Source: M0108 sp044228795 (GTDB lineage: Bacteria; Pseudomonadota; Gammaproteobacteria; Chromatiales; Chromatiaceae). Taken from it: 64,000 bases of DNA. The stretch covers positions 62,001-126,000 of the forward strand of contig JBGAUE010000004.1 in the NCBI GenBank assembly GCA_044228795.1, in the 5' to 3' direction. The first letter of the stretch is position 1, and each line of letters opens with the position of its first letter. Position numbers and translations under genes: made by a program. The notes beneath the pieces were generated by a model. The model ran no database searches. It saw nothing but the letters and a program-made list of their open reading frames with translations, and had not been told where the DNA came from. Shown here in pieces: positions 49,741 through 58,982 of the stretch.

Positions 49741-51150
49741 TTATTTTTCCCGCAAGCTCCCGCCCGTGCGCAACTGCTCGGTGAGCTTTTCAAACTCGCG
49801 TTGCATCTCCAGGTTGCGGAAGGGCCGTGGCTTGGGGACCTGGCGGCTGATGAGGCCGTCCAGAAGCTTGCGGCTGGCCTTGACGATACCGACCAGTTCA
49901 CCGGAGACGCGCACGGTCTCGTAGGTATTCCAGGCGGTGGCAATGTCGGTTTCCAGGGCGACGCGGGCGGCGGTAATCTGACGGCCTTGTTCATCGAGGT
50001 ATTGGCGGTAAACCCCCGCTGCCTCGATGGTCAGGCGCTGTGCTTCGAGATTCGCGACCAGGATTTCCCGCTTATCCGGGGCTTCCTTGAGGAGAGCCTG
50101 GGTCTGGCCGGAGAGTTCCCTGGCGCGTTGGGCAATGGCGTCGATGCGGGGGATGTAGTTGTTGGTGATGGCCAGTTCCACCTGGAGGTGCATCTGGCGC
50201 AGACTTTTGAGCAGGACGACGTAAAGGCCGTAGTAACGCCGCGCGCTTTGCAGGTCCTCGCCGCTCTCTTCCACCAAACGTTCGAGCTGGCCGGTGATAG
50301 CCTTGATGTTGTCGAAGAGGATGCCGAGGTCAATGAGATTGTCGCCGACAACGGTGGAGAGCATGAAATCCAGTTGATCGTCGCTCAATTCCAGGCCCAT
50401 GGCCCGCAGTTCGGCGGCGAATGCATGCTTGACGCCCTCCAGGTCCGCCTCGTAACGGGCGATGTCGGCCTGGCGGTCGGCGATGGCCTCGTCATAGTCA
50501 CCGACCGTCTTCTTGACCAGGGAGTCCGAGGGGGCGGAGACGCGCTGGCGGCGATACTCGGCTAGGTCCTTACGGGCGTTGGCGATCTCCTGCTGGAGGA
50601 CGCGGATGCGCTGCCGATGGTCCTGGGTACTGGAGGTGGAGAGAATGGCGACCGCCTGGTCGAGAAGTTGGTCGATTTCCACCTGATTGCTGGCTTGATC
50701 GTCACCAAACCAACGGCTCTTCGGTAGGGTAGCCTGGCGTTCCTGGAGGGCGAGCGTCTCCTCAAGAGTCGGCAGGACGCCATCCCAGAGGCGCGCGAAG
50801 TTGGCTTGGGGGTCGGGCTCCAGGTAACGCCGGGTAGTATCCCAGGCGGCGCCGGCGGTCTTTTTGGAGCCCTGCCAGAGGGTCTCGGCACCCTGCTGGG
50901 AGCCTTCGAACCAGTGTCCGGCGCTAGCCTTGGTATCGCGCCAGAGATTCCCAGCCGTGCCCAGGGATTTGTCCCAGAGGGTGGGCTCCGATGATCCAGG
51001 TATCTGGTTTGGCGCGGCGGGGGGGGACGCGGGGACGGTAGCTGGGGCCGTGGCGGAATTCTGGTTTGGGGTCTGGGCCTGGGCGGGGGTGAGGAGGCTC
51101 TGAACCCCAAGGGCTAAGGCCAGGAGCGATCCAAAAATTAAAGGGTGCAT
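49741..51150 (-). CDS. Large periplasmic alpha-helical protein of unknown function
   Basis: 469 residues. Signal peptide (FGSLLALALGVQSLLTPAQA), a Pro/Ala-rich linker, a repeated Trp-containing segment (LWDKSLGTAGNLWRDTKASA, HWFEGSQQGAETLW, AAWDTTRRYLEPD) and then about 330 residues of charged helix with coiled-coil character. The helical part recalls periplasmic domains of large mechanosensitive channels, but no channel domain follows. Family not recognised; a structural envelope role is a guess. Bases 49578-49740 hold only the downstream gene's promoter. Confidence 0.8.
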   Translation of the reverse strand: MHPLIFGSLLALALGVQSLLTPAQAQTPNQNSATAPATVPASPPAAPNQIPGSSEPTLWDKSLGTAGNLWRDTKASAGHWFEGSQQGAETLWQGSKKTAGAAWDTTRRYLEPDPQANFARLWDGVLPTLEETLALQERQATLPKSRWFGDDQASNQVEIDQLLDQAVAILSTSSTQDHRQRIRVLQQEIANARKDLAEYRRQRVSAPSDSLVKKTVGDYDEAIADRQADIARYEADLEGVKHAFAAELRAMGLELSDDQLDFMLSTVVGDNLIDLGILFDNIKAITGQLERLVEESGEDLQSARRYYGLYVVLLKSLRQMHLQVELAITNNYIPRIDAIAQRARELSGQTQALLKEAPDKREILVANLEAQRLTIEAAGVYRQYLDEQGRQITAARVALETDIATAWNTYETVRVSGELVGIVKASRKLLDGLISRQVPKPRPFRNLEMQREFEKLTEQLRTGGSLREK

Positions 51151-51261
51151 GGTGGAACTCCATGACCCCGCCAGTCAGAGCGGGGCGGGGGAGGGCGGAT
51201 GTTCAGGATTCGGCCATAATCTACATCAAGATACCTGCCGCGGCGCGAGAGATGGGACCAG

Positions 51262-51744
51262 ATGTGGGAAAAATTGAGCTTGTTGCTTCTACTCATCGCC
51301 GCTAACGGGGCGCCGATCCTGCTGGCCTGGGCCCTGGGCCCACGGTGGAACTGGCCTCTGGATGGCGGTCAGATGTACCCAGACGGCCACCGCCTGCTGG
51401 GTGGGCACACCACCCTGCGGGGCCTGGTGATAGCGGTTTCGGCGACCATGATATTGGCCGGCCTGCTCGGCCTGGGCGCTGGCCTTGGAGCCCTGATTGG
51501 CCTGCTGGCGATGGTAGGAGATGCCTTGTCGAGCTTCGTCAAGCGCCGCCTGGGGCTCAAACCCGGTGATAAGGCCACCGGTCTGGATCAGATCCCAGAA
51601 TCCCTGTTGCCCCTGGTTGTGGTGGCCGGGCATTACGGCCTGGGGTGGCTGGACCTGGCCCTGATGGTGGCCACCTTCACCCTCCTCGACATGGCGGTGT
51701 CCGGTCCCCTCTACCGGTTGCGTCTGCGGCGGCGACCATATTGA
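51262..51744 (+). CDS. CDP-archaeol synthase-like (CarS/DUF46) membrane protein
   Basis: 160 residues with four or five membrane helices and the CarS-type signature: NGAPILLAWALG, HTTLRGLVIAVS, GDALSSFVKRRLGLKPGDKA and LDQIPESLLPLVV. In archaea this family activates unsaturated archaetidic acid with CTP; bacterial members are common in proteobacteria but their lipid is not known. Stands alone, divergent from the periplasmic helical protein. Confidence 0.85.
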   Translation: MWEKLSLLLLLIAANGAPILLAWALGPRWNWPLDGGQMYPDGHRLLGGHTTLRGLVIAVSATMILAGLLGLGAGLGALIGLLAMVGDALSSFVKRRLGLKPGDKATGLDQIPESLLPLVVVAGHYGLGWLDLALMVATFTLLDMAVSGPLYRLRLRRRPY

Positions 51745-52052
51745 TACTAGGGGCCTTTGCCGTCCGGCTCCCTTGGCCTGCTTCTCTTGCGGAGGCAAAC
51801 CCCTGAGAAATGGCCACACTCAGGAAGAGCTGGGGAAAAGTCCTGCGGGCAAACCAGGTGCCAAGCCTTATGGCGTTACCTTCCAGAGGATCAATGAGAT
51901 GGTGTCGGGTGGTTTCTCTGAGAAGGGGGAAAACGCCTGGACTCCGAACAATTGACACCCTGGATGCAGTCTGCGGCGCGGGCTTCACCATCGTCATGCT
52001 GATTGGCAGGCACCTCCCACCACACAAACATGCTCGGTCCTATGAACTCTCC
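51745..52052. other. Intergenic stretch
   Basis: About 308 bases between convergent genes. Short open frames exist on the plus strand but lack ribosome sites and recognisable content; I see no gene or clear terminator. Confidence 0.5.
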
Positions 52053-52916
52053 TCAGTAAAGGGCGCTCAGCATCTTGGCCCGATAGGCGGAGACTAGGGG
52101 TCCCTCACCGCCGAGAAGATCGAAAATGAGGATCATGGCCTTGCGGGCGGCGTCGTCGCCGTAGGCGCGGTCGCGCTTAAGCAGGACGAGGAGCCCGGCC
52201 AGGGCGGCTTCGAGATCACCGTTGACGGCCTGCCAGGCGGCGAGCAGGTAGCTGGCCTCACTGTCCCTGGGATTGGCGGCGAGACGGGCGGCCAGTTCAG
52301 ACTCAGGCGGGGCGGTTGCTACCAGGTTGGCGAAGCGGAGTTGTCCGCGCAGGGCGAGAACCTCCGGATCCTTGACCAGTTCGAGGGGAACCCGATCAAG
52401 CAACGCCTCGGCGCCCTGGGTGTCGCCGCTGGCGGCCTTGATCTGGACCTCGGCGAGGAAGAGGCGGGGATTGTCGGGATCCTGGGCCCGGGCCTGATCC
52501 AGTTCGGACTGGGCACCGGCCAGGTCACCCAGGATCAGGCGGTCCGTGATCGCGTCGAGCAGGGGGTCGGACTCACGCGGCAGGTGGGGTTCCAGGAAGG
52601 CCCGGATCTGGGCCTCGGGGAGGGCCCCCATGAATTGATCGACGGGCCGCCCATCCTTGAAGAGCTGGACCGTGGGCAGGCTGCGGATGCCAAACTGGGC
52701 GGCGAGGGCCTGATCCTCCTCGGTATTGAGCTTGGCGACCAGGAGGCGACCGCCGTATTCGTCCGCCAACTTGGCGAGGATGGGCATGAGGGCGCGGCAG
52801 GGGGCGCACCAGTCGGCCCAGAAATCCACCAGCACTGGGCGGTCATAGGAGCCCTCAAGCACCACTTGTTGGAAGTTTTGCGCCGTGACGGCGACCAGAT
52901 AGGGTGAGTTGGCCAT
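52053..52916 (-). CDS. Thioredoxin-TPR co-chaperone CnoX (YbbN)-like
   Basis: 287 residues: N-terminal thioredoxin domain (VLVDFWADWCAPCRALMPIL, cis-Pro in SLPTVQLF) and C-terminal TPR region (LDQARAQDPDNPRLFLAEVQ). CnoX protects substrates from oxidation and hands them to GroEL. Unlike E. coli YbbN, which lacks the redox pair, this copy keeps WCAPC and may be redox active. Divergent from trxC with 144 bases between. Confidence 0.9.
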   Translation of the reverse strand: MANSPYLVAVTAQNFQQVVLEGSYDRPVLVDFWADWCAPCRALMPILAKLADEYGGRLLVAKLNTEEDQALAAQFGIRSLPTVQLFKDGRPVDQFMGALPEAQIRAFLEPHLPRESDPLLDAITDRLILGDLAGAQSELDQARAQDPDNPRLFLAEVQIKAASGDTQGAEALLDRVPLELVKDPEVLALRGQLRFANLVATAPPESELAARLAANPRDSEASYLLAAWQAVNGDLEAALAGLLVLLKRDRAYGDDAARKAMILIFDLLGGEGPLVSAYRAKMLSALY

Positions 52917-53060
52917 GGCGCCGTCCTCCTGATAATGAGTGGTTGGAATTGGTTGGGAAGACCGTAGATAGGCCTGGAAACCCGGCGATTCAAGCCGGCC
53001 GGGTCCGGGGTCACCCGCCCCCGGTACTGGAGGTCAATTTTTCTCAAGGAGTCTAGCCTA

Positions 53061-53495
53061 ATGACCCAAGCTGTTCACATTGTCTGTCCCCGTTGCGACG
53101 CGGTTAATCGGGTGCCCCCGGAGCGCATTGCCGAGGACGCCAAGTGCGGTAAGTGCCGTGCCCCTCTCTTTGCCGGTGCCCCTCTGGCCCTGGATGAGGG
53201 GCGTTTCGCCAAGCACCTGGGGCGGAGCGATCTGCCGCTGGTGGTGGATTTCTGGGCGCCCTGGTGCGCACCTTGTCGCGCCATGGCACCGGCCTTTGAA
53301 GCCGTGGCCCGGCGCATCGAGCCTAAGGCGCGGCTGATCAAGGTGAACACGGAGGAGGCCCAGGGCCTGGCGACGCGGCTGGGTATCCGCAGTATCCCGA
53401 CTCTGGTAGTTTTTCGCGGCGGTCGGGAGGTGGCGCGTACCTCGGGGGCCATGGACGCCGCGGCGCTGGAAAACTGGATTCGCCGCTCCCTGTGA
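53061..53495 (+). CDS. trxC: Thioredoxin 2 (TrxC) with zinc-binding N-terminus
   Basis: 144 residues. N-terminal CPRCDAVNR and CGKCRAPLF form the four-Cys zinc site of thioredoxin 2; the thioredoxin domain has active site WCAPC (WCGPC in E. coli) and cis-Pro in SIPTLVVF. Cytosolic disulfide reductase, often induced by oxidants. AAGGAG 9 bases before the ATG. Confidence 0.94.
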   Translation: MTQAVHIVCPRCDAVNRVPPERIAEDAKCGKCRAPLFAGAPLALDEGRFAKHLGRSDLPLVVDFWAPWCAPCRAMAPAFEAVARRIEPKARLIKVNTEEAQGLATRLGIRSIPTLVVFRGGREVARTSGAMDAAALENWIRRSL

Positions 53496-53772
53496 GCAAG
53501 GGAAGCCATCGGCGGATTGCTGCATGTAGATGCCGGAAAATTGCCTGGCATCCTGGCGGCGGATGGACAGCGCCAGGGGAATAACTTAGAATTTGGGCCG
53601 TTCGAGGTGCCTGGCCCCAGCAATTCTGGTCAACCTCGTCCTCACGCCTTCGTGCACCGTCGCACGAGCCTGGCCGCTTTCCCGCATCGCGCGTCCTTGT
53701 GAATTTAGCGCCCCTTGGCGCCTTATGTTCCCGCGGCCCTCCGGCCGGGACGCGGGCTGGCTGAACTCGGAG

Positions 53773-54921
53773 ATGACCTTGAGAAAGCCCGCGGTTCTCG
53801 TTTTGGAAGACGGCTCTGTCTTTCGCGGCCTGTCCATCGGCGCCGAGACCCAGAGTGTCGGCGAGGTGGTCTTCAATACGGCCATGACTGGCTATCAGGA
53901 GATCCTTACCGATCCCTCCTACCGCCGCCAGTTGGTGACCCTGACCTATCCCCACATCGGCAACACCGGTGTCAATCCCGAGGACGAGGAGTCCCCCGCC
54001 ATACAGGCCGCCGGGCTTGTGATCCGCGACCTACCGCCGCGGGCAAGCAATTGGCGCCAGCGCGAGCGCCTGGATGACTATCTCCTGCGTCAAAAGGTGC
54101 CGGGTATCGCCGATATCGACACCCGCCGGCTGACCCGCATCCTGCGCGAAAAGGGTGCCCAGAATGGTTGTCTCCAGGCGGGCGAGGCCATCGACGAGGC
54201 GGTGGCCTTGGCGTCGGCCCGGGCCTTTGCCGGCCTCAAAGGCATGGACCTGGCCCAGGAGGTGACGACGGACAGAGCCTATGAGTGGGAACAGGGTGTC
54301 TGGAGTCTGGAGGAGGGCGTGACGATCGCGAGCAGGGATCCCGACCGCTGCCCTTACTGGGTCGTGGCCTATGATTACGGCATCAAGCGCAACATTCTAC
54401 GCATGCTGGTGGAACGTGGCTGCCGGGTGACGGTGGTACCGGCCAAGACGCCAGCGGCGGAGGTGCTGGCCCTCCAGCCCGACGGTGTCTTCCTTTCCAA
54501 CGGCCCGGGTGATCCGGAGCCCTGCGATTACGCTATCCAGGCCATTGGGGAACTGCTCGAAACTGGTATCCCCATCTTTGGGATCTGTCTCGGCCACCAA
54601 CTGCTGGGATTGGCCTGCGGAGCCCGTACCCTGAAGATGAAATTTGGCCATCATGGCGCTAACCACCCGGTTCAGGATCTGGTTACCCGGCGGGTCATGA
54701 TCAGCAGCCAGAATCACGGTTTTGCGGTGGACGAGGCGAGCCTGCCCCACACCCTGGAGCCAACCCACCGGTCTCTTTTCGATGGTTCCCTGCAAGGAAT
54801 CCATCACCGCGAGCGACCGGCCTTTGGTTTCCAGGGGCATCCGGAGGCCAGTCCGGGGCCCCATGACGTATCGCCCGTGTTTGATCATTTCATCGACCTG
54901 ATCCGTGCCCATCGGTCCTAG
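53773..54921 (+). CDS. carA: Carbamoyl-phosphate synthase small subunit
   Basis: 382 residues; glutaminase subunit supplying ammonia for carbamoyl phosphate (arginine and pyrimidines). CarA N-terminal domain (VFNTAMTGYQEILTDPSY) and class I amidotransferase domain with nucleophile Cys in FGICLGHQLLGLA and His/Glu in GFQGHPEASPGP. ATG 53773 is the conserved start although its GGAG is very close; the frame is open upstream to 53593. The usual upstream dapB is missing. Confidence 0.96.
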   Translation: MTLRKPAVLVLEDGSVFRGLSIGAETQSVGEVVFNTAMTGYQEILTDPSYRRQLVTLTYPHIGNTGVNPEDEESPAIQAAGLVIRDLPPRASNWRQRERLDDYLLRQKVPGIADIDTRRLTRILREKGAQNGCLQAGEAIDEAVALASARAFAGLKGMDLAQEVTTDRAYEWEQGVWSLEEGVTIASRDPDRCPYWVVAYDYGIKRNILRMLVERGCRVTVVPAKTPAAEVLALQPDGVFLSNGPGDPEPCDYAIQAIGELLETGIPIFGICLGHQLLGLACGARTLKMKFGHHGANHPVQDLVTRRVMISSQNHGFAVDEASLPHTLEPTHRSLFDGSLQGIHHRERPAFGFQGHPEASPGPHDVSPVFDHFIDLIRAHRS

Positions 54922-55118
54922 CCAGCCCTGCCCAGCCAGAGGGGCGGTATTAATCGACTGGCAGGTTGGGTTAAGTTCGCAAGGCGGCCTTATCCGCCCA
55001 CCCGGAGGTGCCGGGATGGGGCCAAATCCCTGACCCTATCACTAGCAGGGTTCCCAGCACAGTGGTCTCAAGGGGGCCTATACCCTGGCCAAGATGCTAT
55101 CACTAGCCTGTAAAGAAT
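54922..55118 (+). repeat. carA-carB spacer with 11-base direct repeat
   Basis: CTATCACTAGC occurs at 55036-55046 and 55097-55107, the second ending 11 bases before the carB ATG. The 197-base spacer is long for carAB, which are often nearly contiguous. No gene seen in it. Confidence 0.6.
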
Positions 55119-58100
55119 ATGCCCAAGCGTACAGACATCCAGAGCATTCTCATTATCGGGGCCGGCCCCATCGTCATCGGCCAGGCCTGCGAATTCGACT
55201 ACTCGGGGGCCCAGGCCTGTAAGGCCCTACGCGAAGAGGGCTACCGGGTCGTGCTGGTCAACTCCAATCCGGCCACTATCATGACCGACCCGGAGATGGC
55301 GGATGCCACTTACATCGAGCCCATCACCTGGAAGACCCTGGAGCGCATCATTGAACGTGAACGCCCGGATGCCCTACTGCCGACCATGGGGGGGCAGACG
55401 GCCCTTAACACCGCCCTGGACCTGGTCCGCCACGGCGTTCTGGAGCAATACGGCATCGAGCTGATCGGCGCATCCCGCGAGGCTATCGACATGGCCGAGG
55501 ATCGCGATCTGTTCCGTAAGGCTATGCGTCGCATCGGCCTGAATATGCCGCGCTCGGCCATCGCCCACAGCCTGGAGGAGGCCATCCAGGTCCAGGCCCA
55601 GATTGGCTACCCAGCCATCATCCGGCCTTCCTTTACCATGGGTGGCAGCGGCGGTGGTATCGCCTATAACCGGGAGGAATTTGAGACCATCTGCCTGCGT
55701 GGCCTGGATATGTCCCCCACCAGCGAGTTGCTGATCGAAGAATCTGCCTTGGGCTGGAAGGAATTCGAGATGGAGGTGGTGCGCGATCGCGCCGACAATT
55801 GCATCATCGTCTGTTCCATAGAAAACCTGGACCCCATGGGGGTCCATACCGGGGATTCCATCACGGTGGCGCCGGCCCAGACCCTGACTGACAAGGAATA
55901 CCAGATCATGCGCGATGCCTCCATCGCCGTGCTGCGGGAGATCGGCGTCGATACAGGCGGCTCCAACGTCCAGTTCGCCATCAACCCGGTCGACGGACGC
56001 ATGATCATCATCGAGATGAACCCGCGCGTCTCCCGGTCCTCGGCTCTGGCCTCCAAGGCCACCGGCTTCCCCATCGCCAAGGTGGCGGCCAAACTGGCGG
56101 TGGGCTACACCCTCGATGAATTGAAAAACGACATCACGGGCGGCGCTACCCCGGCCTCCTTCGAGCCGAGCATCGATTATGTGGTGACCAAGGTTCCGCG
56201 CTTCACCTTCGAGAAATTCCCCCTGGCGGACCCGCGCCTCACTACCCAGATGAAGTCGGTGGGCGAGGTCATGGCCATTGGCCGGACCTTTCAGGAGTCC
56301 CTGCAAAAGGCCTTGCGCGGGCTGGAGACGGACAAGTACGGCCTTGACGAGGTGCTGGATTTGACGGAGCCCGATGCCCTGACCCGGTTGCGCCAGGAGT
56401 TGCGCCAGCCCGGGGCCGAACGCATCTTCTATCTAGCCGATGGCTTCCGTGCCGGTTTCACGATCCAGGAACTCTTTGACCTTACCGCCATCGATCCCTG
56501 GTTTTTGGCCCAGATCCAGGAACTGGTAACCCTGGAGGCCGAGATCCGCGTCGAGGGTTACCCGGGTCTGACCTGCGAGCGCCTGCGCTTCCTCAAGCGC
56601 AAGGGTTTTGCCGATCGCCGCCTGGGTCGGTTGGCGGCTTGCGGCGAGCAGGCCATTCGCGATCGGCGCCATGCCCTGGGTATTCGCCCCGTCTTTAAGC
56701 GAGTGGATACCTGTGCCGCCGAGTTTGCCGCCAGTACCGCCTATCTCTACTCTACTTACGAAGAGGAATGCGAGGCAAACCCCACGGACCGTCAGAAAAT
56801 CATGGTCCTGGGCGGCGGGCCCAACCGCATCGGTCAAGGCATCGAGTTCGACTACTGCTGTGTTCACGCCGCCCTCGCCCTACGCGAAGATGGCTACGAG
56901 ACCATTATGGTCAATTGCAATCCGGAGACGGTCTCCACCGATTATGACACCTCCGACCGCCTTTATTTCGAACCCCTGACCCTGGAGGATGTGCTGGAGA
57001 TTGTCGATAAGGAGCAACCTTTCGGCGTCATCGTCCAGTTCGGCGGTCAGACCCCCCTGAAGCTGGCGAGGGCGCTGGAGGCCGCTGGCGTACCCATCAT
57101 TGGCACCAGCCCGGACTCCATCGACCTGGCCGAGGATCGCGAGCGCTTCCAGGGCTTGGTACGGCAACTGGGCCTGCTCCAGCCGCCCAACACCACCGCC
57201 CGCAGCGAGCATGACGCCATTGCCCAGGCCGCCAGTATCGGCTACCCATTGGTGGTGCGCCCCTCCTATGTCCTGGGTGGCCGGGCCATGGAGATCGTTT
57301 ATGACGCCCCTGATCTCAAGCGCTATATGCGTGACGCGGTCAAGGTCTCCCACGAGTCGCCGGTGCTGCTGGATCGCTTCCTGGACGACGCCATCGAGGT
57401 AGATGTGGACGCCATCTGCGATGGCGAAACCGTCCTCATTGGCGGCATCATGGAGCACATCGAACAGGCCGGCGTCCATTCCGGTGACTCCGCCTGCTCC
57501 TTGCCACCCTATACCCTGTCCCCGGCGATACAGGATCGGATGCGCGAGCAAATGACCCAGATGGGTCATGCCCTCAAGGTGGTGGGCCTGATGAATGCCC
57601 AGTTCGCCATCAAAGACGATGAGGTCTATATCCTGGAGGTCAATCCGCGTGCCTCGCGCACCGTGCCCTTCGTCTCCAAGGCCATTGGGGTGCCCCTGGC
57701 CAAGGTGGCGGCTCGCTGCATGGTGGGTCGGACCCTGGCCCAGCAGGACTGTGCCAATGAATTGATGCCAAAACACTATTTTGTCAAGGAGGCCGTCTTC
57801 CCCTTCATTAAGTTCCCGGGCGTGGATACGGTCCTGGGTCCGGAGATGAAATCGACGGGGGAGGTCATGGGCGTGGGCGAGACCTTTGGGGAGGCCTTCG
57901 GCAAGGCCCAGTTGGGTGCAGGTACTAGGCTGCCGGCCAAAGGCAAGGCTCTGTTGAGCGTGCGCGAGGCCGACAAGCGCCGCCTGGTGTCCGTCGCCCG
58001 GAACCTGGTCGATCTGGGCTTTCAGCTTTACGGCACCCACGGTACGGCGGAGGTGGTGCGTGCGGCGGGAATCCCCTGTGTGCGGGTCAACAAGGTTTTC

Positions 58101-58325
58101 GAGGGTCGGCCTCACATCGTTGATATCATCAAAAACAACGAGATCAGTTTTATCGTCAACACGACGGAGGGAGCCAAGGCCATCGTCGATTCCGCCGCCA
58201 TCCGTCGGGCCGCGCTCCAACATAAGGTGAGTTATACCACCACGATCGCCGGAGCCGAGGCTACCTGTCTGGCCTTGCGGCACGGAGCCGCCCTGGCGGT
58301 GAATCGGTTGCAGGAACTTAACTGA
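55119..58325 (+). CDS. carB: Carbamoyl-phosphate synthase large subunit
   Basis: 1068 residues, full length. Two homologous ATP-grasp halves (IRPSFTMGGSGGGIAYNREE and VRPSYVLGGRAMEIVYD), the oligomerisation domain between them and the C-terminal MGS-like allosteric domain (VDLGFQLYGTHGTAEVV) where UMP and ornithine act. Pairs with carA; greA follows 82 bases later. Confidence 0.98.
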   Translation: MPKRTDIQSILIIGAGPIVIGQACEFDYSGAQACKALREEGYRVVLVNSNPATIMTDPEMADATYIEPITWKTLERIIERERPDALLPTMGGQTALNTALDLVRHGVLEQYGIELIGASREAIDMAEDRDLFRKAMRRIGLNMPRSAIAHSLEEAIQVQAQIGYPAIIRPSFTMGGSGGGIAYNREEFETICLRGLDMSPTSELLIEESALGWKEFEMEVVRDRADNCIIVCSIENLDPMGVHTGDSITVAPAQTLTDKEYQIMRDASIAVLREIGVDTGGSNVQFAINPVDGRMIIIEMNPRVSRSSALASKATGFPIAKVAAKLAVGYTLDELKNDITGGATPASFEPSIDYVVTKVPRFTFEKFPLADPRLTTQMKSVGEVMAIGRTFQESLQKALRGLETDKYGLDEVLDLTEPDALTRLRQELRQPGAERIFYLADGFRAGFTIQELFDLTAIDPWFLAQIQELVTLEAEIRVEGYPGLTCERLRFLKRKGFADRRLGRLAACGEQAIRDRRHALGIRPVFKRVDTCAAEFAASTAYLYSTYEEECEANPTDRQKIMVLGGGPNRIGQGIEFDYCCVHAALALREDGYETIMVNCNPETVSTDYDTSDRLYFEPLTLEDVLEIVDKEQPFGVIVQFGGQTPLKLARALEAAGVPIIGTSPDSIDLAEDRERFQGLVRQLGLLQPPNTTARSEHDAIAQAASIGYPLVVRPSYVLGGRAMEIVYDAPDLKRYMRDAVKVSHESPVLLDRFLDDAIEVDVDAICDGETVLIGGIMEHIEQAGVHSGDSACSLPPYTLSPAIQDRMREQMTQMGHALKVVGLMNAQFAIKDDEVYILEVNPRASRTVPFVSKAIGVPLAKVAARCMVGRTLAQQDCANELMPKHYFVKEAVFPFIKFPGVDTVLGPEMKSTGEVMGVGETFGEAFGKAQLGAGTRLPAKGKALLSVREADKRRLVSVARNLVDLGFQLYGTHGTAEVVRAAGIPCVRVNKVFEGRPHIVDIIKNNEISFIVNTTEGAKAIVDSAAIRRAALQHKVSYTTTIAGAEATCLALRHGAALAVNRLQELN

Positions 58326-58407
58326 TATCCCCGGTGCTGGCTCTGCCGGCATCGGGACCTAATGAGAGGTCGCGTGGGCGGCCCGGTTTTTTGATGAGGA
58401 CACCACC

Positions 58408-58887
58408 ATGAGCAAAGTCCCCCTCACCGCCAGGGGCGCGGAGAAACTGCGCGAGGAACTGGAGCGGCTCAAGCGCATCGAGCGCCCGCGCGTCATTGAG
58501 GCCATCGCGGAAGCTCGCGCCCACGGCGATCTCAAGGAGAACGCCGAATACCATGCCGCCCGCGAGCAGCAGAGCTTCATCGAGGGCCGCATCAAGGATA
58601 TCGAGAGCAAGCTGTCTCACGCCCATATCATCGATATCACGCAGCTAGCGACGGATGGCCGCATCGTCTTCGGTGCCACGGCCATCGTATTGGAACTGGA
58701 CAAGGATGAAACGGAGCACAGCTTCCAGATTGTCGGCGATGATGAGGCCGACCTGGCCCTTGGTATGATCTCCATCAGTTCCCCTATCGCCCGAGCCCTG
58801 ATTGGCAAACGCGAGGGCGACACGGCCACCGTGGACGCCCCGGGGGGGCTGCGTGAGTTCGAGATCCTGGAGGTACGTTACGGCTGA
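58408..58887 (+). CDS. greA: Transcription elongation factor GreA
   Basis: 159 residues. N-terminal coiled coil with the acidic tip (AHGDLKENAEYHAAREQQSF) that enters the RNA polymerase secondary channel to rescue backtracked complexes, and the FKBP-like C-terminal domain (ISSPIARALIGKREGDTATV). GAGGACACC precedes the ATG. Six T at 58387-58392 just before it may mark a leader attenuator. Confidence 0.97.
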   Translation: MSKVPLTARGAEKLREELERLKRIERPRVIEAIAEARAHGDLKENAEYHAAREQQSFIEGRIKDIESKLSHAHIIDITQLATDGRIVFGATAIVLELDKDETEHSFQIVGDDEADLALGMISISSPIARALIGKREGDTATVDAPGGLREFEILEVRYG

Positions 58888-58982
58888 TCGGGCCAAGCCG
58901 ATGGCGGATTCTTGGTTTGCGCGCCATCACAGGCCCCATTATTCTGTTCGGATTCGATTCGTTATGCTTGGAGGCCTCTTGC

